DNA of 64,000 nucleotides from Macrolepiota albuminosa. Taxonomy: Eukaryota > Basidiomycota > Agaricomycetes > Agaricales > Agaricaceae. The translations under genes and the position numbers were made by a program. The notes beneath the pieces are model-generated. The model was given only the letters and a program-made list of their open reading frames with translations. It ran no database searches and was not told where the DNA came from. Shown here piece by piece: positions 12,383-23,586 of this stretch (within the stretch, counting starts at the first letter, position 1; every line of letters starts with the position of its first letter). The stretch spans positions 1,240,001-1,304,000 of the forward strand of contig JAMWFC010000077.1 of NCBI GenBank assembly GCA_027475525.1, in the 5' to 3' direction.

Positions 12383-12545
12383 TCAATAAACTCCAGCCTA
12401 AGTAGTTCACTCCCTGGGAACTACCGAGCCTTTGTCTACCAATAGACTTCCAATAAGAGGTGTTCAATAAACTCTAGCTTAGGTGATTCACTCCCTGGGA
12501 ACCACTGAGCCTTTGCCTATCAAATGCCTGGTCATTTTCTACTCT
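12383..12545. repeat. Diverged 81-bp tandem repeat
   Basis: Two imperfect copies with an offset of 81 bases, each holding the string TTCACTCCCTGGGAAC. The copies differ at several positions, unlike the 77-bp duplications elsewhere, so this looks like a real old tandem duplication inside the solo-LTR-like block. Confidence 0.7.
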
Positions 12546-12660
12546 ACTTGGACAATTTATACTAATTTTCCAGTGCACAGACCACCAGATCACATGACTT
12601 TTTGCTCTTGACCTCCCAGCATTCCTGACCTAATTTGTGGTTCTATTTTCCATTTTGGTG

Positions 12661-12795
12661 ATGCATGTTTCAGTGCCACCATTTCATTCATCTCTTTCTT
12701 CCTTCATTCAATGCATGTTTCAGTGCCACCATTCTATTCATCCCTTCCTTCCTCCATTCAATGCATGTGCCACCATTCCATTCATCTCTTTTGAC
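12661..12795. repeat. 50-bp tandem repeat, about 2.6 copies
   Basis: Units begin with ATGCATG at 12661, 12711 and 12761. They are pyrimidine-rich and diverged, and the third lacks some bases. They lie inside the solo-LTR-like block. Confidence 0.75.
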
Positions 12796-13146
12796 ATTTC
12801 TTCATGCTTCTTTCCCTTTCCCCTTCCAGTCATCCAGTCATATCAAATTGGGCATTGTCAGATCAGATCTTGATCTAGATCATCACAATTTAATCCCATT
12901 TTGTCACCTCTGCCAGCTCCCATGCTTCCCCTCCCCATAACAGTGGTTGGACTATTGTTGAGTTGATAGCTTGAGCTGGTTCCTGCCCTTTGTTCTGTAC
13001 TGTCTGTGTATTTATTGGGGTGTTTTTGGAGATATAATTTGTTGAGACTGCTACTAGGAGGCTTACAGTTTTTAGCCTTATAATTAAATGTTTATTTTAA
13101 CTTCTGGTGCATGTTGTGTCCCTGACTGCTGGTACAGCATTGTATC

Positions 13147-13612
13147 ACTGGAAGAAGTCCTAAATAGACAGTGTAAGACATCAGGAGTAAAGTTCAATAT
13201 CAAAAAAAAAAAAAAACAGAAATTATATCAGTTGGCCAAAAACTTACAGAAAGAGGATAAGAGAAAAGAGACATGTCCACCCCTGAGGACATGGAAAACA
13301 AGATCAAAGACAGCATCAACATAGTAAAAGAAGGCAAAATAGTATGGATACTGGACTGCTAGATTGGCAATAGGATTGGGCAAAGTAATCCATAGGGACT
13401 AGTACTGGAGAAAGTAAAAAAGATGCTAAGACAATGGAGCTACTCAGACCCATCAATGAAGGGTTGCTGACACATTGTAAACATGTTCATGGGAGGTATA
13501 ACTTTTTACCTCACTAGGGTACAAGGAATGTCAAAAGAAATAGAAAATAGACCAGACAAATTGATGCAACAATATATATGAGATAATAAAGCCTCCATGG
13601 GTAGATTGGTGT
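13147..13612 (+). pseudogene. Old LINE ORF2, RT thumb
   Basis: Resumes the older LINE after the solo-LTR-like insertion with LEEVLNRQCKTSGVKFNIKK, matching the segment after FADD in LINE I. An A-run (13203-13217) breaks the frame. The later part reads LRQWSYSDPSMKG, MFMGGITFYLTRVQGMSKEI, matching KRWNKGKPTLEG and the VQGMPKQVEN stretch of LINE I. Similarity fades at about 13612; RNase H and the 3' end are missing. Confidence 0.8.
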
Positions 13613-14235
13613 AAGCATACCACTTACAAGTTGTTTTGCTTGGGGAAGAATATGGGGGGGGGCGGAATTGAAGAGAGGGGCAAGGGATCAATCAAAGACT
13701 GTGAACTCTAATTATATTAAGGAAGTAGGTATAAATAGGGGATATGATAGACAGAATTAGTTAGTTTTTCCTTTTTAAATGATATCTTGTTCCAGTTATC
13801 AAGTGTCTCAGTGAAGTCAGAATCTATCTGCTTACACTTTTTTTTAAACTTGCACAAGATATTGCCTTCATGGTCTACCATCCACCAGATACTTTGGCTT
13901 TGAGCAAAACATTGGGAGAGTTGAAGTGACATGAGGTTTGTTTAGTGCTGTTGTTGGGGAAGTAGTGGCAGCTTTTGCAGGAGAAGATCTTTGTTGATTA
14001 TAAGAGCTGATATGTCAGAGGCCTCTTCATAAAGGTTGTTGTCTACTAGTCATTGCACTCTGGCTTGCACACATGTGCAAGCTCAGCATGGTTCTCATTC
14101 TCATACTTGCCTTCATTTCTGTTCTCATTCATGTCCTCATTCTCATGATCACATGACTTTATATCCTCATACTGGCATTACCACCCATGTTTTTGATGTG
14201 CCTTGTCCCTTGACAGTCCTGAGTTCATCATCCCT
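13613..14235. other. Unassigned interval, possibly the 5' part of element E
   Basis: No recognisable coding. It contains a G-run (13654-13662) and a run of imperfect TTCTCATTC units (about 14090-14155). It sits directly upstream of the gag remnant of gypsy element E and may be its decayed leader or LTR. I could not find a second copy to confirm an LTR. Confidence 0.35.
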
Positions 14236-15180
14236 GTTTTCATCAGATTTCAAAGATGAGAGAGTATGGCTGCATACAGTAACAATAGTTATGGCTAAGA
14301 CAGATCTTGTGAGTTACACAGCGGAGGTTAGCCAAATCTCGGCAAGCCATGCACCTATCATTGGATGAGGATTCATTGGACCTTGACAACTCAATGCATT
14401 CAAATACAGTGTGAAACAATTCTTCAGTCACAAGGTTATTAAGGAGAAGGAGCAGATGAAGAAGGTTATGTATAACATTGACTCGTTGGATGTGCATGTG
14501 TGGGTCAGAAGAATAAAGAGAAGTTAAGCAAGCTTATGTTCTCGGTGTTCATGGCATGTTTAAGGAGTTTGGTCTTGGCAACAGACTGGGCTTGGGAGGT
14601 TGCTCAGGGGTTGACAATGAAACAATGGGAGGATAAGGATTTCAGGGAGTGGGCTAGTAACTTGAAGAAGGCAAATGGTATGCTCAGCATGTACCTGCAT
14701 TTTTACATTGCTCCCAACAAGATGCATGATCATCTCTTACTGCATTGCTAGGATGACCTAAGGCAGGAATACACCCTCTCCAACAAGGATGATTGTTTAG
14801 ATGGAATTAAGGATTTCCATGCCTAGTTGTGGGCTGTTTCTGATCTTGACATTGTATTGAAGGGTTGTAAGGACCAGTTAAGTAAACATTTGGCTAATTC
14901 AATTGCTCAATCCACCAGATTACATTTGAAGAATGTCACAAATGTTGTGAAATCTGCTGGCACAGGAGATTCAATAGTCGGCCATTCGGAGAGTGGAGGC
15001 AAGGGCAGTCCTTCAGTTGCAACAATGTCAGCTTCATGCATGTATATATATGCACTCACAGCTGAAGAATGTTCTCTTTTGGATGTGCACAATGGGTGTT
15101 ACCAGTGCAGAAAGTTGTATGGTGGATCATCATGCTAGGAATTGCCCTGACAGTGAGAAGCTGTTAATACTTGCAAAGTA
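14236..15180 (+). pseudogene. Element E Gag remnant with broken zinc knuckle
   Basis: Degenerate capsid-like sequence spread over three frames. Pieces include TDLVSYTAEVSQISASHAP near 14300, MKQWEDKDFREWASNLKKA (about 14617-14680), and a knuckle that starts CYQCRKLY (about 15098-15121) and continues, after a shift, as DHHARNC (about 15126-15146). Nothing is intact. It precedes the protease remnant in the usual gag-pol order. Confidence 0.6.
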
Positions 15181-15189
15181 CAAATCATG

Positions 15190-17049
15190 CAAACTCATTC
15201 TAGCCTTTGCTGCAGAGGCTCAAGCCAAGTTCTTGAAGAGTAAGAGGAAAGAGAGTGGGATAGGTAGTAAGGGAGCAGCTGTATTCGAAAACTCCTTGGA
15301 TGAGGAAGATAGCAGTGACGCAGGATCTGAGTATATAATTCCTCCACATTTGAAATACTCATGCTTCATCTTGGCACCTTCTATTACCCCCACCTTGGTC
15401 AAGGATACACTAATTGACATGGGCATCCCACCAGCACTGATTTCTTTGACGCTCATGGATAAGCTGGGACTGCCCACACACAAGTTACAACATCCACTCA
15501 AGGTTTTGGCTGCATTTGCAAAGAAGAGTCAAGAGTCAGAAGTGTTATCAAAATATGTTAAGATTGTAGTTGTATTCCCATGTGCACAGTGGCATTCTCA
15601 TGCCCAAATATTTATTGTCTGTCCAAATTTATGTTCTGACTTAATACTGGGCTTTGATTTTTTGGGAAAGAATCATATTGTGGTCAATCCATTGTTACAT
15701 TCAGCAATCAATGTCAATATGAACTTTGACCTATTACATCTGCCTGAGAAGAAGCCTGAGCATTTTAACCCTCATGTAAAGCATAGATTGAGTAAGGTGG
15801 CAGCAAGACAGGAGAAAGAGAAGATTTGGTTGGAAAAAGAATGAGCACAGGAGGACCAGAAGAAGGTTCATTTGGAGCTGACCAACTTACTGGCAACAAA
15901 GGATCTCAATAAGGAACACATCAGTGATGGAGAGTCCTTTGTGTTGGGACTTGTGAGAGCATGCATCAAACAGCTTGCCTTCAAGGAGAGATTGAAGAAG
16001 ATGAATATTAAAATGAAAAAACGTTATATTTCCTTGTTTCCAAATGACATTCCTCATGCAGATGAGTTGCCTATGAGTATTTACCACAGAATTCAGGTCA
16101 AACCATTAGCTAAGATCACAGTTGCCAGGAGTTACTCATGTCCATGCAAGTATCATGACAGTTGGCAGACACTCATAAATCAGCATGTTGTGGCAAGACA
16201 TATTTGTTCTTTGTCTTTTCAATATGCAAGTCCATCTTTCATTATTCCCAAGTCAGATCCTACAGTTCCTCCTCACTAGGGTAACAACTATCAAACCTTG
16301 CAAATACTATCCTGGACAATTACCCTCTTCCAAGAATTGACAATATATTAGCAGATTGTTCATGCCTGGATACACAATTTTGGAGAAAAATTGACCTTAC
16401 AAACATGTTCTTTCAGACATGTATCCATTCTAATGACATCAAATATACAGCCACTATTACTGAGTACCATTCAGACTATGGAAGTGGGTGGTTATGCTGA
16501 TGGGTTTATAAAATGCTTCTGCTACTCAACAACGCCAAGTAACTATGGCCTTGCAGGAGTTGATCAGAAAGATCTGTCATGTGTATTTGGACAATATTAT
16601 CATTTGGTCCAAGACAATCGAAGAACATCAAGAAAATGTCTGCAGGGTTTTTGAAGCCCTTAAAAAAGCATCCTTGTTCTGCTTATTAAAGAAAAGCAAC
16701 CTCTTCTTAATGGAAATTGATTTCCTTGGCCATCACATTTCAGAGCATGGTATTGAAGCAGACACATTAAAGGTTGAATCTTCTTAATGGAAATTGATTT
16801 CCTTGGCCATCACATTTCAGAGCATGGTATTGAAGCAGACACATTAAAGGTTGAAAAGATCTTGGCATGGCCTGTTCCATGTAAGGCTAAACATATTTGG
16901 CAATTTTTAGGATTAGTCTATTATATTGCAGTTTTCTTGCTGGCACTGGCTGAACATACATTTGTCTTGATGCCTCTTACAAAGAAGGAGTTTAATATGG
17001 GCTTATCAAAGTGGTCAGAGACTCATCAGCAGGCTTTCCAGGATATTAA
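15190..17049 (+). pseudogene. Element E protease and reverse transcriptase remnant
   Basis: A retropepsin-like stretch at about 15395-15700 reads TLIDMGIPPALISL (normally D-S-G) and DLILGFDFLGKNHIVV. The RT follows from about 16030 with PNDIPHADELPMSIYHRIQ, YASPSFIIPKSDPT and, near 16574, CHVYLDNIIIWSK, where the catalytic YLDD has become YLDN. It then reads IDFLGHHISEHGIEAD and KWSETHQQAFQDI, where B begins. A 77-bp exact duplication (16702-16855) adds a further frame break. Dead by many lesions. Confidence 0.8.
16702..16855. repeat. 77-bp exact tandem duplication 1 (in element E RT)
   Basis: 16702-16778 equals 16779-16855. It repeats the IDFLGHHISEHGIEAD segment and shifts the frame by two. 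Confidence 0.97.
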
Positions 17050-17283
17050 TGTAACGAAGTTACAATTGTGTGAGAGCTTACGGTTCATACTGCACAGAAT
17101 CAGACCAGTCTGGTCTATTGACTATGTAGTATAAACACAAAATAAACTGCTTAGTAAGCAGCAGGTATACATGTATTTATAATTATATAAATATTATTAT
17201 ATTATAATAAGTATAATATAATATTCTAAGTCTATAGTAAGTAAAGGCTATGTGGCCAACACCACATAGCGGACTATGCTACA
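17050..17283 (-). repeat. 3' LTR of element B
   Basis: 234 bp, TG...CA on the plus strand (TGTAACGAAG ... GCTACA). It shares the palindromes of the A LTR: GTAAC-GAA-GTTAC at the edge, AGACCAG-T-CTGGTCT, CTGCTT-AGT-AAGCAG and GCTATGTGG/CCACATAGC. Confidence 0.95.
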
Positions 17284-17293
17284 CATCCCCCAA
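17284..17293 (-). other. Polypurine tract of element B
   Basis: On the minus strand TTGGGGGATG directly precedes the 3' LTR. This is the usual position of the plus-strand primer. Confidence 0.75.
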
Positions 17294-17328
17294 TTAGACC
17301 AAACTACGGTCTTAAAACACTCCAATGG

Positions 17329-19046
17329 TCAGGCCATTGGTAAGTCAGAGACGGGGGCAATTGGAGAGTCCCTGGGCTCCCAAAATAGATCGGCAGTCGC
17401 ATCATCCATATCATAGTCAAGGAGTTCATCTTTGGATGCAGGCTGGTGAGAGGTGTCCGATGGCCCTGCCAAAAGCAGGGAGTCATCATAGTCCTGTAGC
17501 AAGGACAGCGTAATAGTGGGGTCAAAAGTCAGCCCCAGAGTAGGGGGTTGGAGATCAGGGAGATCCCTATTGTCAGATGGATACTGGCATGTCCAGATTT
17601 CTCAGATGTGAATGTCTTGCCCAATAAGGAGATACATCCCCTTGGTGAACATGTTGTCAAATGCACAACAACTCTCCTGCTGCTGGAGCATTAGTTGTTG
17701 GTGGTTGCCAATGATGGCTTCACGCCACCCATCCTACTGAGCAAGGGACTGAGGTGTCCTGTAGTGATCAAGATGTTGCAGCCTCTCGTTGTCGATGGCG
17801 GCCACCTCATTGTAGAGCTGGCTGTCACTAGAGAAAATGTGGGCCAAGTAGGTGACCTCATAGATGTATGCATGGTCAGCACAGCTAACTGGGATTTGAT
17901 TGTAAAGGAGGATATGTAACACATCTGAAGTGGTAAAGACGGAAGCTGAAGCTTCTGGGATGTTCACAGCCCAAGCCTCAAAGTTTGGGTCCTTAGTGGA
18001 CAGGGGCACAAAGGACTGCCCTGTAGCTGCCTCGTATTCAGCAATGGCCTCTTTATAGAGGCCTGGCCATGCAAAGACATAAGCCAGGTGCTTGTGCACC
18101 GTAGACTTGGATGGGTGGCTTGCGCAGAGAGCACATACAAGTGCAAACCCAAAGAGGCTGCACCAGTGGATGCACATGGCACAGTCCATGGCCAGACTAG
18201 TCCACACGTTGGACATCCCAGGATGCCCATAGAGAAGGGCATATGAGCCCAGATAGTTCAAAGCAAAGGGTTGCTTTGGGTCAGGAGGAGTCAGGCTGAT
18301 GAAGGCCAGCCTCCCACTTTCCTTGCAGCGGTAGATCCACAAAGGAACAATTATCTGCGGGACTTTTTCCCACTCCTCTGAACTCACAAAAGGTACCGCA
18401 ATGGTCTTGTATGGGACCTCCTCAAGTAATTGAGACATTACTCTGTCTTGGGCTGTGGGGTGACAATTCATAGTCACCTGTTTGAATTTGTTGAGCAGGA
18501 GGTAGCCCAACTAATGCTGACAAATCAGCATAAACTGGTTGTTCACCAGTGCATGGAGCCTGCGGAGCTCTTGAGGGCTGCGGGGGAACTTGCAAGGTGC
18601 AACTTGGTACACCTTACTGTTGTGGGGCATATGTGCGGCATTGCCCTCTTTGTTGGCCTCAAAGGCCCTGGCTGTGCAGGCTTCTTGCCTAACAAAGATA
18701 GTGTTGGTTACTGGTGACCAGTAGAATTGGGGAGACAACCCGGTGCTGAAGAACAAGTTCTGACACTTGATAGTGTGATCACAATAGATCACAATGCCAA
18801 GTGCATCAGAGATGTGCCTGGTCTCATCTTTGAGGAGGGCAGCTCCTTGTTTGGCGCTATCTTGCATCTGACAGTCCATCTTGGCCCATCAATTACTGTT
18901 GCGCTGCTCGTGTGCCATACGTTGTGCTGCAGTTTTGTGCGGCACTGGGAATTCCATACAAGCCTCTCCAGGCTTCTCATACTATTCATCATTGGAGGGC
19001 AGGGATGGCAGCCTCTCCAGCCCAGCATTTTCTGAATATGGGTCCA
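17329..19046 (-). pseudogene. Element B accessory ORF X2 (decayed)
   Basis: Homologue of X2 in element A (20427-22222), read on the minus strand from MDPYSENAGLERLPS at 19046 to TGA at 17329-17331. The interval is 1718 bp against 1719 in A after removing the artefact, so one base has been lost. Recognisable blocks include MTNTIFVRQEACTARAFEANKEG, FALNYLGSYALLYGHPGMSNVW and a DYDMDDATAD-like acidic end. Stops such as NSN-TGA-WAKM (CGA to TGA) break it. Where A has TGA just after that residue, B still has TGG, so the ancestor read NSNRWAKM. The function is unknown. Confidence 0.75.
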
Positions 19047-19335
19047 TTGCCCACATGCACCGAGATTATTGGGCAAGAGGGCCCTCTACCAATACAGCAG
19101 GTAAGAAGAGGATGTTAGCCTCTGGGGCCCCTTTTAGGGCATCCTTGGAAAAGTGCATGTTAATGTATGTGTGCCCTTCTAGGTTCTTACTCTGATGGTC
19201 CTTTTGGAGTTGTAAAGCCTTAGTCTCAGTGGGGCGTATACTGATGCCCCGAGAACTCTGCTCCTCAGAGTGTGTGGTAGATACCATGGATAGTGGTCAC
19301 GAAGATGCAACCTCTGATGTGCCACTAGCAAGGCA

Positions 19336-20145
19336 CTAAATTAGCCGGAGGGCAGCTGAAACAGGAATATCCTTATAGGGGAGGATGTCCTGCCCTAGGC
19401 TGGCCTCCCAGCCAGAAATGACAACACTCAACTGAGTCGAGCAGGAGGGCACATCCTCCACTCCTAGCCAATGCACCCTTTTGCTAGAGTCGGTGTCCTG
19501 ACTTGGAGATGTAGTCTGCCGCTTATGAGTGGCCAAAAGGGCAAGGAGATTAGTTTTGTGCTGAGCGTGCATGTGATCCATATTGTCCATCATCCAACTG
19601 ATGAGGACAACAGCCTCCACATTGTGGAGGAATGATGAGTCTGTGGGTACATCGTATCCATTGTCCCCCAGGCATTGGAGGAGGTAGCCAGGACTAAGTC
19701 CTGGTTGAGACTGGGCTCGACAGCTCATGCTTTTCCTTTGTCGCATTGAGGACATGACTCTTCTTCTGAGCTAGGCTTGGGTTGGTGCAGCATCTCCAGC
19801 CACTGTAACAAGGAGAGCCTGGCCAGGCTCTTTGTCGGCGCATCGGCCAGAGACTTGTTTCTTTGTTCTGTATTGAGAGCTTCTGTGCTCTTGCTGGCAG
19901 TCTTTGCCATCTGGGAGGTCGGTTTTTCTCCCTCAGTGGGTGCCTCATACAAGGCACTGTACTGGGGCATTGTGCCCCAAGCTCCCATCCAAGCTAGGGA
20001 GTACGGCAGCATTACAGGTGCACCATCCATGCCAGGGTAGTGTGCTGGGGCAGTAAACTGGAAAAAAGGATGTGCCCCCATTGGCCCCATTGCCAGTACA
20101 GGGGCAAGCTGCCTCCATCCTGACGTTGCTTGGGGGCTAAATAGC
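19336..20145 (-). pseudogene. Element B accessory ORF X1, C-terminal part
   Basis: The distal part of X1, separated from its N-terminus (32646-33003) by the insertion of A. It reads ALYEAPTEGEKP..., then ADAPTKSLARLSLLQWLEMLHQPKPSSEEESCP and LLQCLGDNGYDVPTDSSFL, matching X1 of A. It is interrupted by stops and shifts and ends at about 19336. The junction with A lies in the proline/glutamine-rich middle of X1. Confidence 0.75.
20141..20145. repeat. TSD ATAGC of element A (left)
   Basis: ATAGC at 20141-20145 recurs at 32646-32650. Joining the flanks recreates the X1 text (GGGGGCTAA-ATAGC-CCCCCAT), which matches the uninterrupted sequence at about 23587-23610 in element A. Confidence 0.95.
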
Positions 20146-20381
20146 TGTAACGAAGTTACGAGGGTTAGAGAGCTTAGTGTGCACACACGACACTGAATCA
20201 GACCAGACCGGTCTATTGGCAATGTAGTATACACAAAAGTAAGCTGCTTTGTAAGCAGCTGGTAAACTAATTTATATAGTAATGTAAATTAATATTATAT
20301 TATAATAAATATAATATAATAGTATCTACTGTAAGGTAAGTAAAGCTATGTGGCCAACGCCACATAGCGGACTACACTACA
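20146..20381 (-). repeat. 3' LTR of element A
   Basis: 236 bp, TGTAACGAAG ... CTACA on the plus strand. It differs from the 5' LTR at two positions, one near each end; each is a CpG in one copy and CA in the other. It contains a TATATAAA box (minus strand) and four palindromes. Confidence 0.96.
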
Positions 20382-20393
20382 CACCCCCCAATC
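20382..20393 (-). other. Polypurine tract of element A
   Basis: On the minus strand ATTGGGGGGTG abuts the 3' LTR, the expected plus-strand primer position. Confidence 0.8.
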
Positions 20394-20426
20394 AGACCGA
20401 GCTACGGTCTTGAGATAATACAATGG

Positions 20427-22222
20427 TCATGCCGTCGGTAAGTCAGGGACAGGGGCAATGGGAGAGTCCCCAGGCTCCCGGAATGGATCGGCAGTCGCGT
20501 CGTCCATGTCGTAGTCGAGGAGTTCATCCTCGGGTGCGGGCGCGTAGGAAGTACCCGAAGGCCCTGCTACTGGCAGGGAATCGTCATAGTCCCGGAGGGG
20601 GGACAGTGTGAGATTGGGGTCGATGGTCGACCCCGGGACAGGTGGTTGGGGATCAGGCAGATCCCCGGTGTCGGACGGGTACTGGCACGTCCAGATTTCG
20701 CGGGCATGAATGTCTTGCCCGATGGAGAGGTACATCCTCTTGGCGAGCGCGTTGTCGTATGCACGACGACTGTCCTGCTGCTGGAGCATCAGGCGTTGGC
20801 AATCGCCAATGGTGGCCTCGCGCCACCCATCCCACTGAGGGATGGACTGGGGTGTACCGTAGTGGTCGAGGCGTTGTAGCCTCTCGTCGTCGATAGCAGC
20901 CGCCTTGTTGTAGAGCCGGCTGTCGCTGAAGAATAGATGGGCCAAGTAGGTGACCCCATAAGTGTACGCGTGGTCAGCCCAGCTGACCGGAATTTGATTG
21001 TGAAGAAGGACGCGTAACACGTCCAAAGTGGTGAATACGGAAGCTGACGCTTCCGGGATGTCCACAGCCCGAACCTCGAAGGTAGGGTCGTCGGCGTGGA
21101 GAGGCTCAAAGGCTTGCCCCGTGGCCGCCTTGTACTCAGCCACGGCCTCTTTGTAGAGGCCTGGCCTGGCGAAGATGTAGGCCAGGTACTTGTGTACCGT
21201 GGCCTTGGAGGGGCAGCTGGCGCTGAGGGTGCATACAAGCGCAAACCCAAAGAGGCTGCGCCAATGAATGCGCATGGCTCGGTCCATGGCCAGACCGGTC
21301 CACACGTTGGACGTCCCAGGGCGTCCATAGAGGAGGGCGTATGAGCCCAGGTAGTCCAAAGCAAATGGTTGCTTTGGATCAGGGGGGGTAAGGCCGACGA
21401 AGGCAATTTTCCCTCCCTCTTTGCGGCGATAGAGCCGCGACGGCACAATCATTCGCGGGACGTTCTCCCGCTCCTCTGGACTCGCGAAGGGTACCGCGAT
21501 AGTCCTATACTCGACCTCGTCGAGTAAATGAGACATAGCTCTGTCTCGGGCTGTAGGGTGGCAGTTGAGCGCCACCCGCTTGAATTCGTTGAGCAAGAGG
21601 TAGCCCAACTGACGCTGACGAAGCGGCGTAAACTGGTTGTTAACTAGTGCGTGAAGTCTGCAGACTTCTCGAGGACTGCGGGAAAACCCGTGAGGTGCAA
21701 CTTGGTACACCTTACTGTTGTGGGGCGTTGCGGCGGCGTTGCCCTGTTTATCGTCCTCAAAGGACCTGGAGGTGCAACTTGGTACACCTTACTGTTGTGG
21801 GGCGTTGCGGCGGCGTTGCCCTGTTTATCGTCCTCAAAGGACCTGGCTGTGCGGGCTTCTTGCCCGATGAAGATGGTATTGGTCATTGGCGACCAATAGA
21901 ATTGGGGAGCCAACCCCACGCCAAAGAATGAGTTCTGGCGCTCAATAGTGTGATCACGGTAGATCACCACACCGAGCACATCAGGGATGCGCCCGGTTTC
22001 GTCCTCAAGGAGGGCGGCCCCTCGTTTGGCGCTGTTCTGCGCCCGACGCTCCATCTTGGCTCATCGATTGCTGTTGCGCCGTTCGCGTGCCATACGTTGT
22101 GCCGCCGTCTCGTGCGGCACTGGGAATTCCATACGAGCCTCTTCAGGCTCCTCATACCAATCATCGTCGGAGGGTGGAGAAGGCAGCCTCTCCGGCTCCG
22201 ACTTCTCAGATTGTGGGTCCAT
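20427..22222 (-). pseudogene. Element A accessory ORF X2, unknown protein
   Basis: Starts MDPQSEKSEPERL at 22222 and ends DLPTA, TGA 20427-20429. The span less one 77-bp duplication is 1719 bp, or 572 residues. The N-terminus is acidic and then arginine-rich (AAQRMARERRNSNR). A TGA at 22061-22063 replaces a tryptophan that B still encodes. The middle is a globular, hydrophobic region with blocks such as PQFYWSPMTNTIFIGQEA, FALDYLGSYALLYGRPG and FGFALVCTLSASCPS, and the C-terminus is acidic (DELLDYDMDDATADPF). I see no signal peptide, convincing membrane helix, furin site or coiled coil, so it is not obviously Env-like. It matches no family I know. It lies between X1 and the 3' LTR, and its conservation in B shows it is a standing part of this element type. 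Confidence 0.75.
21692..21845. repeat. 77-bp exact tandem duplication 2 (in A X2)
   Basis: Period 77; identity runs 78 bases. It repeats the KVYQVAP segment of X2 and shifts the frame. Without it the X2 span is a multiple of three. Confidence 0.97.
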
Positions 22223-22973
22223 TGCCCACACACACCGCGGGAGTCAGGCTGGCAGGCCCTCTATCAGTATAGCGGGTAAAAAGGGGATGTTAGCCCCTGG
22301 GGCCCCTTTCGGGGCATCCTCGGGGAAGTGCACGTTGACGTAGGCGCGCCCTTCTGGTTGCTTACCCCGACGATTCTTTCGGGGTTGTGAGGCCTTGGCC
22401 TCAGTGGGGCGTGTGCTCACGCCCCTGGAACTCTGCTCCCCAGAGTACGTGGTGGATATGACGGATACTGGTCACGAAGACGCGACCTCAGACGCGCTGC
22501 TGGCGAGGCGCTGGATAAGCCGGGGGGCAGCTGGAGCAGGAACATCTTCATAGGGAAGGATGTTCCGTCCTAGACCGGCCTCCCGGCCGGGGGCAGCAAC
22601 GCTTGATTTAATCGAGCGGGAGGGCGCGTCCTCCACTCCTTGCCGACGTGCCCTTTTGCTGGAGTCGGTGTCCCGACTCGGGGGTGTAGTCTGCCACTTA
22701 CGAGCGGCTGAAAGGGCAAGGAGATCAGTTTTGCGCTGAGCGCGCATATGATCCATGTCGTCCATCATCCGGCAGATGAGGACGACTGCCTCCGCATCGC
22801 GGAGGAATGATGACTCTGCGGGTACATCGTACCCGTTATCTCCCAGACGTTGGAGAAGGGTAGCCAGGACTAAGTCCTGGCTGTGAGTGGGCTCGACAGC
22901 CCGTGCTTTTCCTTTGTCGCGTCGAGGACACGACTCTTCTTCCGAGCTGGGCTCGGATTGGTGCGGCATTTCC

Positions 22974-23127
22974 AGCCGCTGTAGCAAGGAGAGCTTGGCC
23001 AAGCTCTCCGTCGGCACATCAGCCGATGAACTGATGCTCCGTTCTGTATTAGCCGCTGTAGCAAGGAGAGCTTGGCCAAGCTCTCCGTCGGCGCATCAGC
23101 CGATGAACTGATGCTCCGTTCTGTATT
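22974..23127. repeat. 77-bp tandem duplication 3 (in A X1)
   Basis: 22974-23050 equals 23051-23127 except one base (A at 23016, G at 23093, a CpG site). The single mismatch suggests the two sides came from different copies of the element. Confidence 0.95.
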
Positions 23128-23257
23128 GAGAGTTTCTGTACTCTCAATGGCCGTGGTGGCCTGCACAAGGGATGCTTTGCGTCCCTCTAGATTGTCAATT
23201 GGTGCTGTGGTCGACAGGGAAATCGACCAGCCTCCCTTGGCTTGCGACTCATGCAAG

Positions 23258-23411
23258 TCGCTGTACTGGGGCATTGCGCCCCAAGCCCCCATCCAAGCTG
23301 GGGGGTACGGCATCATTACGGGCACACCACCCATTCGCTGTACTGGGGCATTGCGCCCCAAGCCCCCATCCAAGCTGGGGGGTACGGCATCATTACGGGC
23401 ACACCACCCAT
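23258..23411. repeat. 77-bp exact tandem duplication 4 (in A X1)
   Basis: 23258-23334 equals 23335-23411. It repeats a proline-rich part of X1. Confidence 0.97.
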
Positions 23412-23432
23412 CCAGGGTAGTGCGCCGGGGCG

Positions 23433-23586
23433 GTAAACTGGGGAAAAGGATGTGTCCCCAGTTGCCCTGTTGCCGGTACGGGGGCAAGCTGCCTCCATGC
23501 CGATGCTGCGTAAACTGGGGAAAAGGATGTGTCCCCAGTTGCCCTGTTGCCGGTACGGGGGCAAGCTGCCTCCATGCCGATGCTGC
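23433..23586. repeat. 77-bp exact tandem duplication 5 (in A X1)
   Basis: 23433-23509 equals 23510-23586. It ends just before the site homologous to the A insertion point in B. Confidence 0.97.

Larger units (their letters stand above)
12234..13146. repeat. Candidate solo LTR in the old LINE
   Basis: A 913-bp non-coding block interrupts the LINE reading frame between FNEL and EEVLNRQ. It starts TGTAGTAC and is flanked by ACTGG on both sides (12229-12233 and 13147-13151). If it ends one base later (TCA) the duplication is the 4-bp CTGG and the block has TG...CA ends. It contains two tandem-repeat arrays. No copy of it occurs elsewhere in the window, so the family is unknown; a non-autonomous DNA element is the alternative. 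Confidence 0.5.
3333..13612 (+). mobile_element. Old 5'-truncated Tad-like LINE (element G), interrupted
   Basis: Three collinear fragments (3333-4417, 11841-12233 and 13147-13612) each resemble successive parts of ORF2 of the younger LINE nested inside it. They cover the endonuclease-RT linker, the RT core and the RT thumb. ORF1, the endonuclease, RNase H and the 3' end are absent, so the copy is truncated at both ends. It is interrupted by LINE I (4418-11840) and by a 0.9-kb solo-LTR-like insertion (12234-13146). Stops, frameshifts and an A-run (13203-13217) show it is dead. It is clearly diverged from LINE I, so it belongs to a related but older subfamily. Confidence 0.85.
14236..17049 (+). 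mobile_element. Old decayed Ty3/gypsy element (element E), 5' part
   Basis: Collinear remnants of Gag, zinc knuckle, aspartic protease and RT on the plus strand, all with many stops and shifts. It is cut at 17049 by element B. The frame resumes at 51583-51602 on the other side of B (QAFQDI then KGLVV), so B is inserted in its RT-RNase H region. No LTR was found in the window. The wording of its RT (for example SYSCPCKYHDSWQTLI and YASPSFIIPK) is that of fungal gypsy elements. Confidence 0.8.

Noticed and set aside
12383..12545. The 81-bp repeat as another 77-bp join
   Set aside because: The offset is 81 and the copies are diverged, so it is an old natural tandem repeat.
13088..13324. Frame at 13088-13324 as a separate small gene
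   Set aside because: Its second half is the RT thumb of the old LINE and its first half is the end of the solo-LTR-like insertion, so it is a chance fusion.
20427..22222. X2 as a retroviral-type envelope gene
   Set aside because: It has the right position but no signal peptide, convincing membrane anchor, cleavage site or cysteine pattern. The hydrophobic stretch around FGFALVCTLSASC is short and follows charged residues.
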